Assembly: GCA_001949185.1 (NCBI GenBank)
Contig: BDGG01000016.1
Span: 1 to 64,000, forward strand
Origin: Ramazzottius varieornatus
Lineage: Eukaryota; Tardigrada; Eutardigrada; Parachela; Ramazzottiidae
Reading direction: 5' to 3'
Length of the DNA stretch: 64,000 bases
In this document: piece after piece, positions 22,083-36,350 of the stretch
Layout: every line of letters starts with the position of its first letter
Position numbering within the stretch: the first letter of the stretch is position 1
Made by a program: the position numbers and the translations under genes
The notes under the pieces: generated by a model
Told to the model about the DNA's origin: nothing
What the model saw: only the letters and a program-made list of their open reading frames with translations
Databases searched by the model: none

Positions 22083-23377
22083 CTATCCATTCATGACGGT
22101 TCTTCCCGAGGGAATGTTTCCAAATCCGGCACCCTCCACGTTCTTCATCTGGTCTGCCATATTGAAATCGGGCATGCCAAAGCCACCACCAGGCATACCG
22201 GGAATACCGTTGGCATTGCTACTGGCCTTCTTTGGGGTGAGCTGACAGTCGCAGGCAGTGGGCAAACGGAACATGTCGTACGTCGGCCTTCAATGATAGA
22301 TACCGTTTTGTATCAGAATTCCCCGACATGACGAGGAAGACTTACCCGCTGAACCTGTTGCAGGGATCGAAGACAAGGAGACGGACAAAGCTATAGCGTT
22401 GTTTGCACGTGGTCTCGTAGCATCCTGGCACATGCTTACAGGTGGAACCCGGTCGCCTGCATCAGTCAACACACACTTGGTCAAACAAGGGTCCGGCTCT
22501 GTTTTACCATCCTACGATATGTTCTTCACGCATTCTGCATTTCATAGGTACGTTGATAGATCAGTGGAATTTCTAGAGATGTAAATGTGTGCGGAGTTGG
22601 CCAGGGAATGATTGGAATTAACTTACAAGCAACGTTCAACTCGCACGGTCTGCGTCACATCGGTTCCTTGCATAACAGCTTTCCACTGGTCCTTGACGTT
22701 CTTGGCGTATCCCGGACGAATCAGCTCAATGTCCGACTCGCAGATGGAATCCTTGTCCTCGGAGATGGGTCCGTCGTAGACATCCCAGACATCTACTTCC
22801 GTTATGGACAAGCCTTTGAAGGTTGAGCCGTAATTCTTCTCGATCTCGTTGGCACTTTCCCTACAATGGCATACGTTTAGGCGGGTCTAGCCGAAGTGGG
22901 GGGTTTGTACGTTGCTCTCCTTACCTTGGGTAGTTGTCGTTGTGATGGCACATAAAGGGACTGAGTTTTGTTCTTTTGCAGAGAGGGCCGGAGTCTTTGT
23001 TGTAGTTGCAGTCGAGATCTGCTCTTGCCGTGATGGCTGACGGCAACTGCGAGGCACCTTGCACCGGCATGTAATAGGCACTCTGTTGTGTCTGCGGATT
23101 GTACTGGTAACTGGAAGCTGGAGTTCCATAAGAAGGGGTCCCATAAGAAGCGGGATACGCGTTATACGTCTGCGCGCCGGTATAGGGCAAGACACAAAAG
23201 ATGAAACCCAAGAGGCGAAATTCCTTCTGCAAAAGGTGGGTTATTAAACAGTTCTACTGGAGAGATTTCGTGGATCTGTGTCGAATTTTTGTATTATCCA
23301 GTCACTCATCTGTTCTAAATTCTGAGACCAAAATGACGCTTATTCGAAGCTCTAAACATTAAGTAATTACTTACCAT
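22083..23377 (-). CDS. Spätzle-like cystine-knot protein A
   Basis: Five exons (23375-23377, 22925-23226, 22627-22860, 22346-22456, 22083-22287) give 284 residues. The first coding exon is just the ATG. A signal peptide (KEFRLLGFIFCVLPYTG) is followed by a Tyr/Gln/Ser-rich segment and then the Spätzle pattern: CESDIELIRPGYAKNVKDQW, VTQTVRVERCLRPGSTC, VPGCYETTCKQRYSFVRLLV and FRLPTACDCQL. Spätzle proteins are Toll-receptor ligands or neurotrophin-like factors in arthropods, normally activated by proteolysis. The Gly/Met/Pro-rich tail after the knot is unusual. The gene is divergent to its paralogue at 24.3 kb and shares exon phases. Confidence 0.85.
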
Positions 23378-24338
23378 GGTTAGCAGAATGGAATGAAGGG
23401 CCAAGGATGGAGAATCGGGGCCCCAAAGATGAAGTTAAGGCTCTTCCCTGCTCCCTGGAGATTTCTACGGTATTGGGGAGGAAAAAGCGCCCGCCAAAAA
23501 ACCCAGGAAGAAACGAGGCCCTTTATGGAACAGCAGCTCAATGGGCAAAGTGGTAAACGGTAAGACGGAAGTATCGTGCAAGATGCTACGTGCGTAACGC
23601 GGTTCAAGTTCTTCAAACAGGTGTCTGCAGATCGAAAGAAAAAGATGATAGTTGCTGATACTCGGCAAGTGGACAGCGAAAGTGTAATGCCCCCTCGTTT
23701 TACACCTCGAGCTATCGCAACAGGTGAGCTGTCATCGATATAAAATTTGTACTACAGAGCTGGAAAATAACACCGTGATCTCTTCGAGCTTCTGACGTTC
23801 TCAGTCCTTGAGCTCATACCTCAAGCTGGCCTGGCCCCGACGGGAACTGAGGTGGTGGAAGGCTTACTCGTCAAGTTTAGCCATGCTAAAATCGCTGTTT
23901 TAAAAACCTGATTTTTCTGAATTTTTTCGGACATCATATTTAACGAGAAGCTTAAGAGAGTTCTTTCGCAAGAACAGTGGGTGTAGTGATTCGCCAGCGT
24001 ATTTTGAGGTGAAGAATACAGTAAATCATATGCCATTAGAAAGTTGTTCAGGCGTTAGATGCCTAAAGGGTAGTTTGGACCAGTAGTCTTTGGTCGTCGA
24101 CGACGATGAGCACGAGCAAGAGTCACTTTCCGTTTAACTTCCGTGTTTTCTTCAGGTTATCACTCTCATCACACACACGCGCACAAGTTCAAGGTAGAAG
24201 AACGTGCCTCTCGGAAGGATTATCCACCTCCTATGTGATATTGGCTGTTCGATGGACCACAACGGCTGACCTTCTCCACAGTCCACACGGTAGAGCGGAT
24301 TCGTTCGCCAATTAGTATTGGTCTTTCTCCATCTGAAC
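23378..24338. promoter_or_regulatory. Shared promoter region of two Spätzle-like genes
   Basis: A 961-bp head-to-head gap separates the two start codons. It should contain both promoters and 5' UTRs. No coding exon or known motif is recognised here. Confidence 0.5.
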
Positions 24339-26267
24339 ATGGCAAATCCTCAGAGGGTAAGTTTACGTGTATAACTTTGAATATCTGTCGGTGTTTAACA
24401 ATAACTTTTTGACTTGTTCATCTGCAGGTTGTAGGGAGTAGCGGTCTCGGGCTCCTTCTTATCCTATCTTCCCTGTTCGTTCTGTGTAACTCCTTCGGGA
24501 CCTTCAAAGGACTAGCTCGCTTAAAAGAGCGACATCGCCGAGCGGCAGGTACGGTGGTCAGTCCCACTCACACTGCCCAAGCACGCTACGCTTATCCGGC
24601 CAGCTCCAACACTTACCAAAGCGTCCAGCAGCCTGCTTCTTCCTCGGCCTACCTATCCTCCTCTTACCCGCAGTCCGCCACTTACCTTCCTTCCCGAGGT
24701 ACCCCGCAATCGTCCACTTACCTTCCCTCTCAGAGCGGTACTTATCGACAGCAGTCTTATCCTGCCGGTGCGTACCCCCAAACCGCTCAGAGTTCCCTCA
24801 ACCCGAGCTATAATGCTGCGGCGCTGTACAGTTCACCGACGCAGTACGCCGGTTACGCAGCGCCCTCTATGGCCTCCCAACAAGGTTATGGCGCAGTCCC
24901 GACAGGTGTCGCTGCGCCGAATTTCGGCTCTTATCCAGCCGGCGCATACCAAGTGAGTCCTCAGCAGCAGTCGCCCCAAACCATGGGACAACAGCAATAT
25001 CCTACAGCTGGTCAACCTACCCAGTACAACTTTAACGGCTATAATCCTTATGCCAATATCCCCCAGCAAGGTTACAATGGTTACGGTAGCTATCCGACGC
25101 AACAAGGCCGAGCTGCCGCCGCGCTACCACTGGTGCAGGTCACAACACCTTCGCCCAACCAGTTCGAACTGGCAGAGTTCTGCAAGAAGCCTGACCGGGA
25201 ACCGCGCTGCACCAAAAACTCTTTCGGCATGTGCGACTACCAAGATAACTATCCATCGTAAGTCCTTCCTTTGTACTCTCAGCCTCATTACAAGATTAGA
25301 AAATGTTCGTCCCATTTCTGTACAGAGAGGTGGCTACCGAATTTTACGGCTACTGGAAATCGCGCATCAACGCCATGGCCACCGATTACGACTACTCGAA
25401 CAGCGACCAGTACGACACCGGTTTTGGTACGCAACAGAACAAGCTGATTGATTTCGTCCATGAAATCTTTGAGGATAACGAGTTCGGAAGCCTTCCGGGC
25501 GTACCGCCACAGCGAAAAGGTTGGTGATGCCTGTAATATTAGAGCGTCTTTCAAGAACCATACTTTACCTTTGGTTTGCTTGCTTTCTTACTCTGACAGG
25601 ACTCTGCGTCGAAGTATCGGACACCATCCAGCCTGGATGGGCGCGAACCTCACGAAACCGTTACATGGTCATCATGAACAGCAACAATGTCAAGCAGAGC
25701 GTTCGAGCAGGCATCTGTCGGTAAGGGCTCTGTGATCGGTTCGGTATTGGGCGCTAACAACAACTGATAATGGCTTTGCACTGTAGCAACACCGGTAAAG
25801 GCTGTCAAACGGTGCCCAGTTGTTACAAGAGCGAATGCCGGCAACGGTATCGGTATGACACTTTACTGGTCTTTGATCCCTGCGCTCCGTCCAAGCCACC
25901 GATGCTGGAGCTCTTTAAGATACCCGACGGCTGTGAGTGCTTCGTCCTGCAAGATGAACCCGACATCACGCAGAACCTGGCTTCCGTCCCGCTTCTCAAA
26001 GTAGCACAGCAGTCGACTAAGACCAACACCAAGGGAAGAACCAGCGACTTTGCTAATGCTGCCTTGCACAAAGCCAACGACGAAGCGGCACAGGCCGGAG
26101 TACCAACTGCCACCACCACCAGCGCTACCCTTCTTCCCACAGCCAAAGCTACCACGCAGTCACCCGCCACTAGCAGCTCCACTACCACCACCACAACTAC
26201 CACCCCAACCACCGCTTCTTCGACCACCTCCACCACAAGCGCCAGCGACGCTCTTAAAGCACTATAA
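24339..26267 (+). CDS. Spätzle-like cystine-knot protein B
   Basis: Five exons (24339-24356, 24428-25257, 25326-25519, 25600-25720, 25787-26267) give 547 residues. A hydrophobic leader (LGLLLILSSLFVLCNS) is followed by a furin-like RHRRA site and about 200 residues rich in Tyr, Gln, Ser and Pro. Next come an EFCKKPDREPRCTKNSFGMC module matching paralogue A and the cystine knot with LCVEVSDTIQPGWA, VKQSVRAGIC, VPSCYKSECRQRYRYDTLLV and FKIPDGCECFV. The C-terminus is a Thr-rich, mucin-like tract likely to be O-glycosylated. By family it is a secreted ligand precursor. The long low-complexity domains are not typical. Confidence 0.87.
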
Positions 26268-26595
26268 CCTGTTTGTCTTCGATAATATCCCCGTCGAATG
26301 TTTTGTAATGGCCAAAATGTAAAGACGTGTCTGAGCAACACAAAGCCGCTTAATAGACGAAAACGAGAAACGGGCATGCAGTAGGCAGTACGAGAAAAAT
26401 GTACGAAGACATCTTCCAGAGGGATATCTTACGGAAGATATCTTATGCAGTAAGCTTTATTCGTAAACTTCAGTTTGATAGTTGTGCCTTCCCCGGTTTG
26501 CTGGTCGCACGCCGAGAGACGGCACTTCGGCCGCCAGCATTGCCTCCAACCATGGCTGGGCCACGTTTTGCGGTAATTTCAGTCAGGAAATACGC

Positions 26596-28023
26596 TTAGT
26601 GCAATTCACAGGCCCATTCGTTTTCTTTCTTCTCCAAGAGAAAAGTGTTGAGGAACCCATTGACGCCGCATAGATGAAGACGCAGGCAGTCTTGCTTGGC
26701 GGGAACAACCCCGATGTTGCAGAAGGTTTTCAGTCCGTGATACGGATTGGGGAAGGTACAGACCGACCTTTCTTCCTGCATAAACCGTTCTGCTTGCGAA
26801 GAGAACAAACCGGTAGCTTGGACTGCCAGGCTGCCGACACTGCTGACCCAGCCCTGTTCTTCCAGAGCTTTCCGGCGTTGTTCGGTGGTTAGAACTTTAA
26901 AGACATGGACTGTTTCACTGTCGCCCGTGCAACACAAGTACTCTCCGTTAGCGGTGAGGCTCACTGAATACAGGGCGGCTACGCGCAAGCCACGTCGCAG
27001 TTCGTGGATCTTGTCACCGGAAGTGGTGTCGAAGACTCGAATGACCGTCCCCTTGACCGAGCTCGTGGCTACGCGGGTAGCTTGCTCGTTCAACGAAAGG
27101 CATCCTATTGCTGTGTTATGTGCCGGAATTTGCAGCTTCTCTTTGAATGTGTCCAGATCATACAAGGCCAGAGTTCCTTTCTCACTTTCACAGGGGAAAC
27201 ATAGGTAGCTCTTGGATGCAGTGGCCGTGGCGAACACATGCTTTGGGTTGTGTTTGACGTCCGTTATGGTATGGACTATATCCATGTTCTTCAGCTTATG
27301 CACAAAGACCTACAACGTATTTCCGGTTTGAATTTGCCAATATGATGCAACTGGAACTTCGGCAGACGACTTGAATAAGATCGCCACGCAAGTGGCGAAA
27401 ATTTACAGCCAAAAACAGGGAGCTGCGGAAACAAAACGCACAAGATGGCGCACCCAGCCATTCAGAAACAGTAAAAACTTGCGCCACTTGAGATAAGGAT
27501 CTTGTGCGTTTTGTTTGCCCAGCTCCCAACAATGGACATGTGCGCCACTTGAGGTAACAGTAACGTTCAATACATTTTTCAAGATCCCAAATGAAATTGA
27601 GACACACTACCAAAGCCTTCACACTACCTTTTCTTCGGCGGCAACCAATACTCGAAGTCGATTAACGGCCAACCAGTTGATGGGTTTAGCGTAGCGGTGT
27701 TCGCAGATAACTTCATTACGGCGCAAGTTGAATATCTTCAATGTTTCGGGTTCAATGGCTGTGACGAAGGCTGTCAGATTGGTGCTGTATAAGCGCTGAA
27801 TGTGTATAACTTGGGGAATAGTACTGAAATCAAAGGTTATAACCAGACCGCCGGTGGAGGACAAGTCGAAGACGCGGAAGCCTTCCTGACTGGCCACAAC
27901 AAGGGAAGATCCGTCTTGGTTGAATCGGATAGAATTAACTTCCTTCTTGGGCGTGGCTGGGGAGGGAGCCGCTGCTGTTGCAACTGTATGGGCTTGTTGT
28001 TCCACCGCCAAACTGCCAGTCAT
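26596..28023 (-). CDS. WIPI/Atg18 family PROPPIN
   Basis: Two exons (27628-28023 and 26596-27309) give 369 residues, normal for the family. The protein is a WD-repeat propeller with the phosphoinositide-binding core HELRRGLRVAALYSVS, where L-R-R-G corresponds to the family FRRG. It also has FNLRRNEVICEHRYAKPINW and SETVHVFKV, typical of WIPI1/2. PROPPINs bind PI3P at phagophores and recruit the lipidation machinery in autophagy. The start is taken at MTGSLAVEQQ; an upstream exon is possible. The single intron carries nested palindromic elements. Confidence 0.88.
27384..27556. mobile_element. Palindromic element interrupted by a second copy
   Basis: The outer copy has arms caagtggcgaaaatttacagcc and acatgtgcgccacttg. 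Its loop is split by an inner copy at 27417-27526 with 29-bp ends, gggagctgcggaaacaaaac on the left and gggagctgggcaaacaaaac when the right end is reverse-complemented. The inner copy is flanked by aaca on both sides (27413-27416 and 27527-27530). Confidence 0.85.
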
Positions 28024-28353
28024 CCCTTCCGGATAGTCCGAAGAACCCAACCGGTGACTATCCCTGGATATGTAATCGATGCTAAAGTATTACAGAGAAA
28101 TAAGCGGCAAATGTACTGCAGTCAACAAATCATCATTAATCGGGAGTTAAAGAATGCTGAAAACATGGACGGTGTACGGCCATAGCTCTTGGCAACGATC
28201 GTCTTCGCTTGATTGATCATTCTAACAACACAGCGAAAGTACTGAAATGTGCAACAGGTGGTACGCCGTGATACTGCAGTATTAACCCCCTCTAGCTTCC
28301 TTGTGGTCAACCGATCATACTGTCTTGTAACCGGATAGGAATGAACGTTGAGG

Positions 28354-29066
28354 ATGGTTCTGCCCATCGTTGCTGCCCGACTGTTAAGTCCTTCTAGTTT
28401 ACGCCTTTTTAGAACAACTCCCAGTCGGGCCCAGTCACTCTTCACCGGCGGTCAACGAGGAGCTCCGCAAAGCCGACATATTGTAATCCAAACGGATGGT
28501 TGTTTATACCGCAAGTCCAAATGGATACAGTCCGATCGTGCAGGTGTCGGTGTCTTCTTTGCTCCTGACCATCCCGACAATGTGGCCGTGCCAGTTCCTG
28601 TTTGGCAGATCACACCGGTCAGTTGTATAGTTGGAATGGCGGCAATGTTTAAACCAGACCGTTTTTCCAAATGACGCACATTGTTATCCAATAACAATGA
28701 AAACGTGCGCCACATTGAACAGCGATTTGGATCAAATTACTTCCCACTTTCTTTCTCGCCGTATGCTAGCCAACCTTGAGTCCTTTCTTTTACTGACTGC
28801 AGGCGACCACCCTGGCGGATATCAAACACAAGGCCGTAACGCTGGCCGTGCTGCTAGGTAGCTGGCAACGTCAGTCCGCCCAACAGGATGACAAGATTAC
28901 CGTGCTAACCGACTGCAGCGACCTCATCCAGCCCATGTCACTGGCGTACCAAGAACATGGCGAATGGCTCTGCTTTAAGCACGTTGCCTCTGATATGATC
29001 AGCAACGCCGATATTCTGGCCGAAAAAGCTTCGCTCAGCCCCGATGTCACCGGAAAGCTTTTATAA
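28354..29066 (+). CDS. RNase H1-like protein, possibly mitochondrial
   Basis: Two exons (28354-28617 and 28803-29066) encode 175 residues. An Arg/Ser-rich, acid-free N-terminus (MVLPIVAARLLSPSSLRLFR) suggests mitochondrial import. The RNase H fold follows with IQTDGCLY, RAGVGVFFAPDHPDNV, VLTDC and SNADILAEKA, lining up with eukaryotic RNase H1. RNase H1 cuts RNA in RNA/DNA hybrids using Asp-Glu-Asp-Asp. Here the three Asp positions seem present, but the Glu position reads Asp (TTLADIKHKA). The N-terminal hybrid-binding domain is absent. A palindromic element sits in the intron. Confidence 0.75.
28657..28733. mobile_element. Palindromic aagtggcgcac element
   Basis: A hairpin with ccaaatgacgcacattg and acgtgcgccacattg arms lies in the intron of the RNase H1-like gene. 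Confidence 0.7.
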
Positions 29067-29270
29067 AAGAGTCCATTTTTTTTCTATATCCGTTCTTGCA
29101 TAATTTGCATTCATTATGTACCCATGCTGGCGCTCCTCTGCTATAAACAAAAACTTACAAAAAAATTTAGTGAGAGTATTTTTGAGAAGGATACAACCGT
29201 AGATGAAGGCAAAGCGTTGCACCGGGAAGTACGTCATGAACGGCTAACGAGATTCGACACAGTGTTGAGG

Positions 29271-31440
29271 TTACTTGTTACTGATGGACTTTTGAATACG
29301 ACTCGCAGTGTTGCTCGAGGGTGATGGGGGATTTCGAGCGGAAGTTGCTAAGGCCGGTAGCGTTGCACCTCTCCTTCCGGGTGCTTCTTGGGCTTGTCGT
29401 GACGTTGACGGTGTATAGGTTGGGTCGATCAAGGTGGCAATGTTGACCGGACGCTGGTCTTCCACACCGCGAGTGGAAAAGTTTCGCTGTTGTCCATCCA
29501 TCGATATTGTCCTCCTGCGACAAGTCTTATCAATTTTGGGATGGCTTTTATCGTAGGACACAACAATCTTACCTGGCAGCAACAGAGGAGTTGGCAAAGT
29601 CGGTGGTGAGGTCTTGGACAATGCGAGGAGATGGAGGTGTCGGGTGGTAGCGAGGTGTTGGCATATCTTGTTCCAACTCGGCCTCGTCCTCGAAACTCTG
29701 AAATTGATCACACTCTATATAAAATTGCGCACCTCACGCAACAATTAATCGTCTCAACGTGATCATATAAAGTAGCAGTACATAGTTTCATCGACCTACA
29801 AGATTGGCTTCCTTCTTAGCGCTGTATCGATCTTTCAGTTTTCTCAGTCGTTCACGCTCCTTCTCGTCAATCAAGCGCGCATATTCCGCATCCTGCGACT
29901 CTACAGCAATCTTGTAGTCACGACTAGCCAAAGACTCCTGCAGCAACAAGACAAAAAAAGAACCAGAGTTACTACAGGACGGAGTTCGACTGAGCGTCAC
30001 AACCCGGGCACAGAACAGCCAATTATAATTTGGATGCGCCTGTTATGCTCCACCAACTAACCTGTTCTTCCATAGCCTGCAGTTGTCGAGCCAGCTCCTG
30101 CCGATAACGATAAATAAATAACAGGGAAAACCATCCGGAAGAATGATCGATCTATTTTACGTTATGTCGACAGACGGATCATGCGTACCTCATCTTTTTG
30201 CTCTTGGAGAACTCGCCGTCTTTCCTGCTGGTCAACTGGCGCATTTCGACCGCGCATGAGGTCCTCGTCAATGTCCGAACGAGGCGTCCTTCGGTTGGGT
30301 AGTCTCTCATATATGGTCTGAGGCGCTACACGATGGGACTGGCCACTGGGTCGGCTAGTACTGGGAACAGAGTCTAGCCTACGAATTGCAGCTTCTTCTT
30401 CTTCCTGTAGCTTTCTGGCTAATGCCTGTAGAAAACACGCTGTTACTTATCCTCTTTGAACACTCACGTTTTCGAAGCTCTAACCAACAACAAACCTGAT
30501 CGTCTTGTAGATAAAAGTCCCCGCCTACCGGCTGCACATCTTCCGAAAGCGTCTGCTGCAGTCTCTGAGCTATCTGCCGATCCCTTTCTTCCCTGTTGTC
30601 CACAAAACGGATTACACATTCAAGTCAAGTTTTCACCAGGACGATTGTATATATTACGTACAGTAACTGAAGTTGCCGCAGATGCTCCAGGTGCTTTCGT
30701 TCAATTTCCAGCTCTTCCTCAGTTTGCACTTTTTTGGCTTCTTTGATGTCGCCACGGACGATGGTCCTTTCTTTCTTGTTATGTCCGAAGTGACTTTGGA
30801 CTACACACGAAACTTGTGAATGAATATGCTATACATTAGCTGAACGAGACTTGAAGCTCACATTCTTCCTTCTGGAGACGATGTGCTAGTCCTTCGTCTT
30901 CGTGTACGACCCATTGACGACAAACTGCAAAGAGAAAGCGCACCTGCTAATTATCTTAGTTAGGCCTCATCTGCGTACACGGCCAGGCGTTCGCTGTGTA
31001 CTTGAGATTGCGTTAATGATTAACCAAGGTATAGTTAACAGTGAAGCCTAAAGATGATATGTGAGTCGACTTCGACTGGAGGTGCAAACAATCACCACCA
31101 GGAAACCTTCCCTTGCTCGAGTGAAGAGCCATTATTGGAGCTGAAGTAATCCATGATTGTCCATGTAATATTCAAGCTGAATAACTACAGTTCAAGGTCG
31201 CCTGTTCATTTATGCAGATTCAGATATATCGTAAGTCCTACATCCTAGGCAGGAAATCCCCAGTCCTGTCGCGAGGTTTCCTTCTGCTCTTGTTGACAGC
31301 CAAAGAAACTGGAGCACCTAACAGAGCTGAAGCGTACTTGAAAAACCAATCTTACCACTGCGGACCAGGCCAAGTTCAGGACGGGCAGCTTCCTCCACAT
31401 CCTTATCCTTTGCACTGCCATGTCGACCGAACTCCGTCAT
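29271..31440 (-). CDS. CCDC50-like coiled-coil protein
   Basis: At least eight exons run from an ATG at 31440 to a stop at 29271. The N-terminus (MTEFGRHGSAKDKDVEEAAR) leads into VCRQWVVHEDEGLAHRLQKE and then KKERTIVRGDIKEAKKVQTE, which line up with the start of CCDC50/Ymer. Further exons carry repeated amphipathic helices (RDRQIAQRLQQTL, ALARKLQEEEEAA, ELARQLQAMEEQ, DAEYARLIDEKERERLRKLK), matching the MIU-type ubiquitin-binding helices of that family. The C-terminus is Pro/Ser/Thr-rich. CCDC50 is a ubiquitin-binding adaptor in signalling and selective autophagy. Exon 1 is the least certain part. Confidence 0.78.
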
Positions 31441-32081
31441 CTCCTCCGGGACTGTCGACAATAGTCGCGTTCTTATAGTAGCAGTTCCCAACGATGGATT
31501 AAGCGGACTATCAAAGATAAGGTGAACCTTGAACCTGCGATCAAAGAGCAAACTTTTGAAGTTCCAGGACAGTGAATGATGTCGGAGCGCACTACGGCGC
31601 TAACTTATTCGCGCTACTGTGTAATGTAGCCTGTAGCCTATGACTCAACTGTTGACGAACGAGTGTTGCATACGCTATTGAATGGCGAGCGATAAGGTAC
31701 CGCCTAGGTTAACTTCCTCGCCCATAAATTAAGCTAATCACTCATAATTGTAGTTAAAAGCCGGTTCTTCAAAGCATTAGGTATTGAGTTATGTATTTTC
31801 AGCTTTCAAATTATGCTCTAAACAGCAGAGCAAAAGTGGATACAGCGAGGATAACAAAAGAGTGAGCGTCAGGGTGTTTCCATAAAACTGAAAAAGCTGG
31901 ATTACTTGTAGCTGGATATTTTGAGAAGAGTCCACCTGTTTCGGCCACTCATGGTTCCGAGGAGAGTGCGAAGAAAGCCTTCGAAAGGCAGGTGACTAAT
32001 CATAAAAATGCTAAGCAGACAAATGAGCTGCGGGCTGATAGATTACGTGAAAAATTACCGACAGCAAAAACAGAAGGGACA
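31441..32081. other. Intergenic gap
   Basis: This is the 5' flank of the CCDC50-like gene and the 3' flank of MCM7, both on the minus strand. No coding or repeat feature is recognised. Confidence 0.4.
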
Positions 32082-35552
<3,471 letters not shown>

Positions 35553-36350
35553 TCGCCGTGCTCCAAACCTCAGTGGATTCTCTGGCTCAAGCAGATACTA
35601 GCAACAAAGATCATCCAGAAGCCCCTGCTGTGCCCGTATTCCACAGATTTACGGATGAAACACGATGACGTTTATGGAACAAAAGTTACAAAACTCAATG
35701 AGCAATAGCCATAATACGAAGTCCGCTCATTTGGGCCTTAGCGTCCACTTTGTTAAGGATGACTCACCCCCGGCGGCAGCGGAGGTGTGCCCGGCGTGTA
35801 GTGCACATTCCCGTGCACCGATTTAATACCAACTCTGTGACTGGGCAAAAGCCCTGTAGCTCCGCCTCCGTGTAGCGATCATTGTCCCATTTCGTACGTA
35901 CGTCGTACAGCGTTCTGCCTTCTTGTGGGTTTGTTCTGTCTGGCCTAGTTCAGTTCAGCGTCCTCTCCCGTCTCCACCGTGGTGAATCAGTACGCAAGCC
36001 GCCTTTGAGGTTGAGTTAATTTCTTTAAATCCCACAGGTTGCAGCTCACTTGCCGACCCGGGATTACTGCTCATCACCATCTTCATCCTCATTATGTCGT
36101 AATATCATCGTTTACCCTTTGAACCACCGATCCCAGCCGTTTGTAGTTGAACTTTTGCGCACAATGGCCCACCTTTTCCACTGCATTACACTGGCCTTGT
36201 GACCGAATATAGGGCTGGTGCTGGATAATGGCAGAGTGATTATACTGCGAAGGATCGCGTGACTGAATTCTATATATTATACGATTTGTGTGTATCATTT
36301 TGTTGCTCTGTTTTGAGCCGGTTGTTTAGGGGGAATATTACGAGAAGAAA
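35553..36350. promoter_or_regulatory. Divergent promoter region, MCM7 / TCF
   Basis: An 800-bp head-to-head gap between MCM7 and TCF/LEF should contain both promoters and 5' UTRs. No known site or other gene is recognised. Confidence 0.45.

Noticed and set aside
21754-22245. 163-codon plus-strand frame
   Set aside because: Most of it is antisense to the Gly/Met-rich last exon of Spätzle-like A, which has strong family support.
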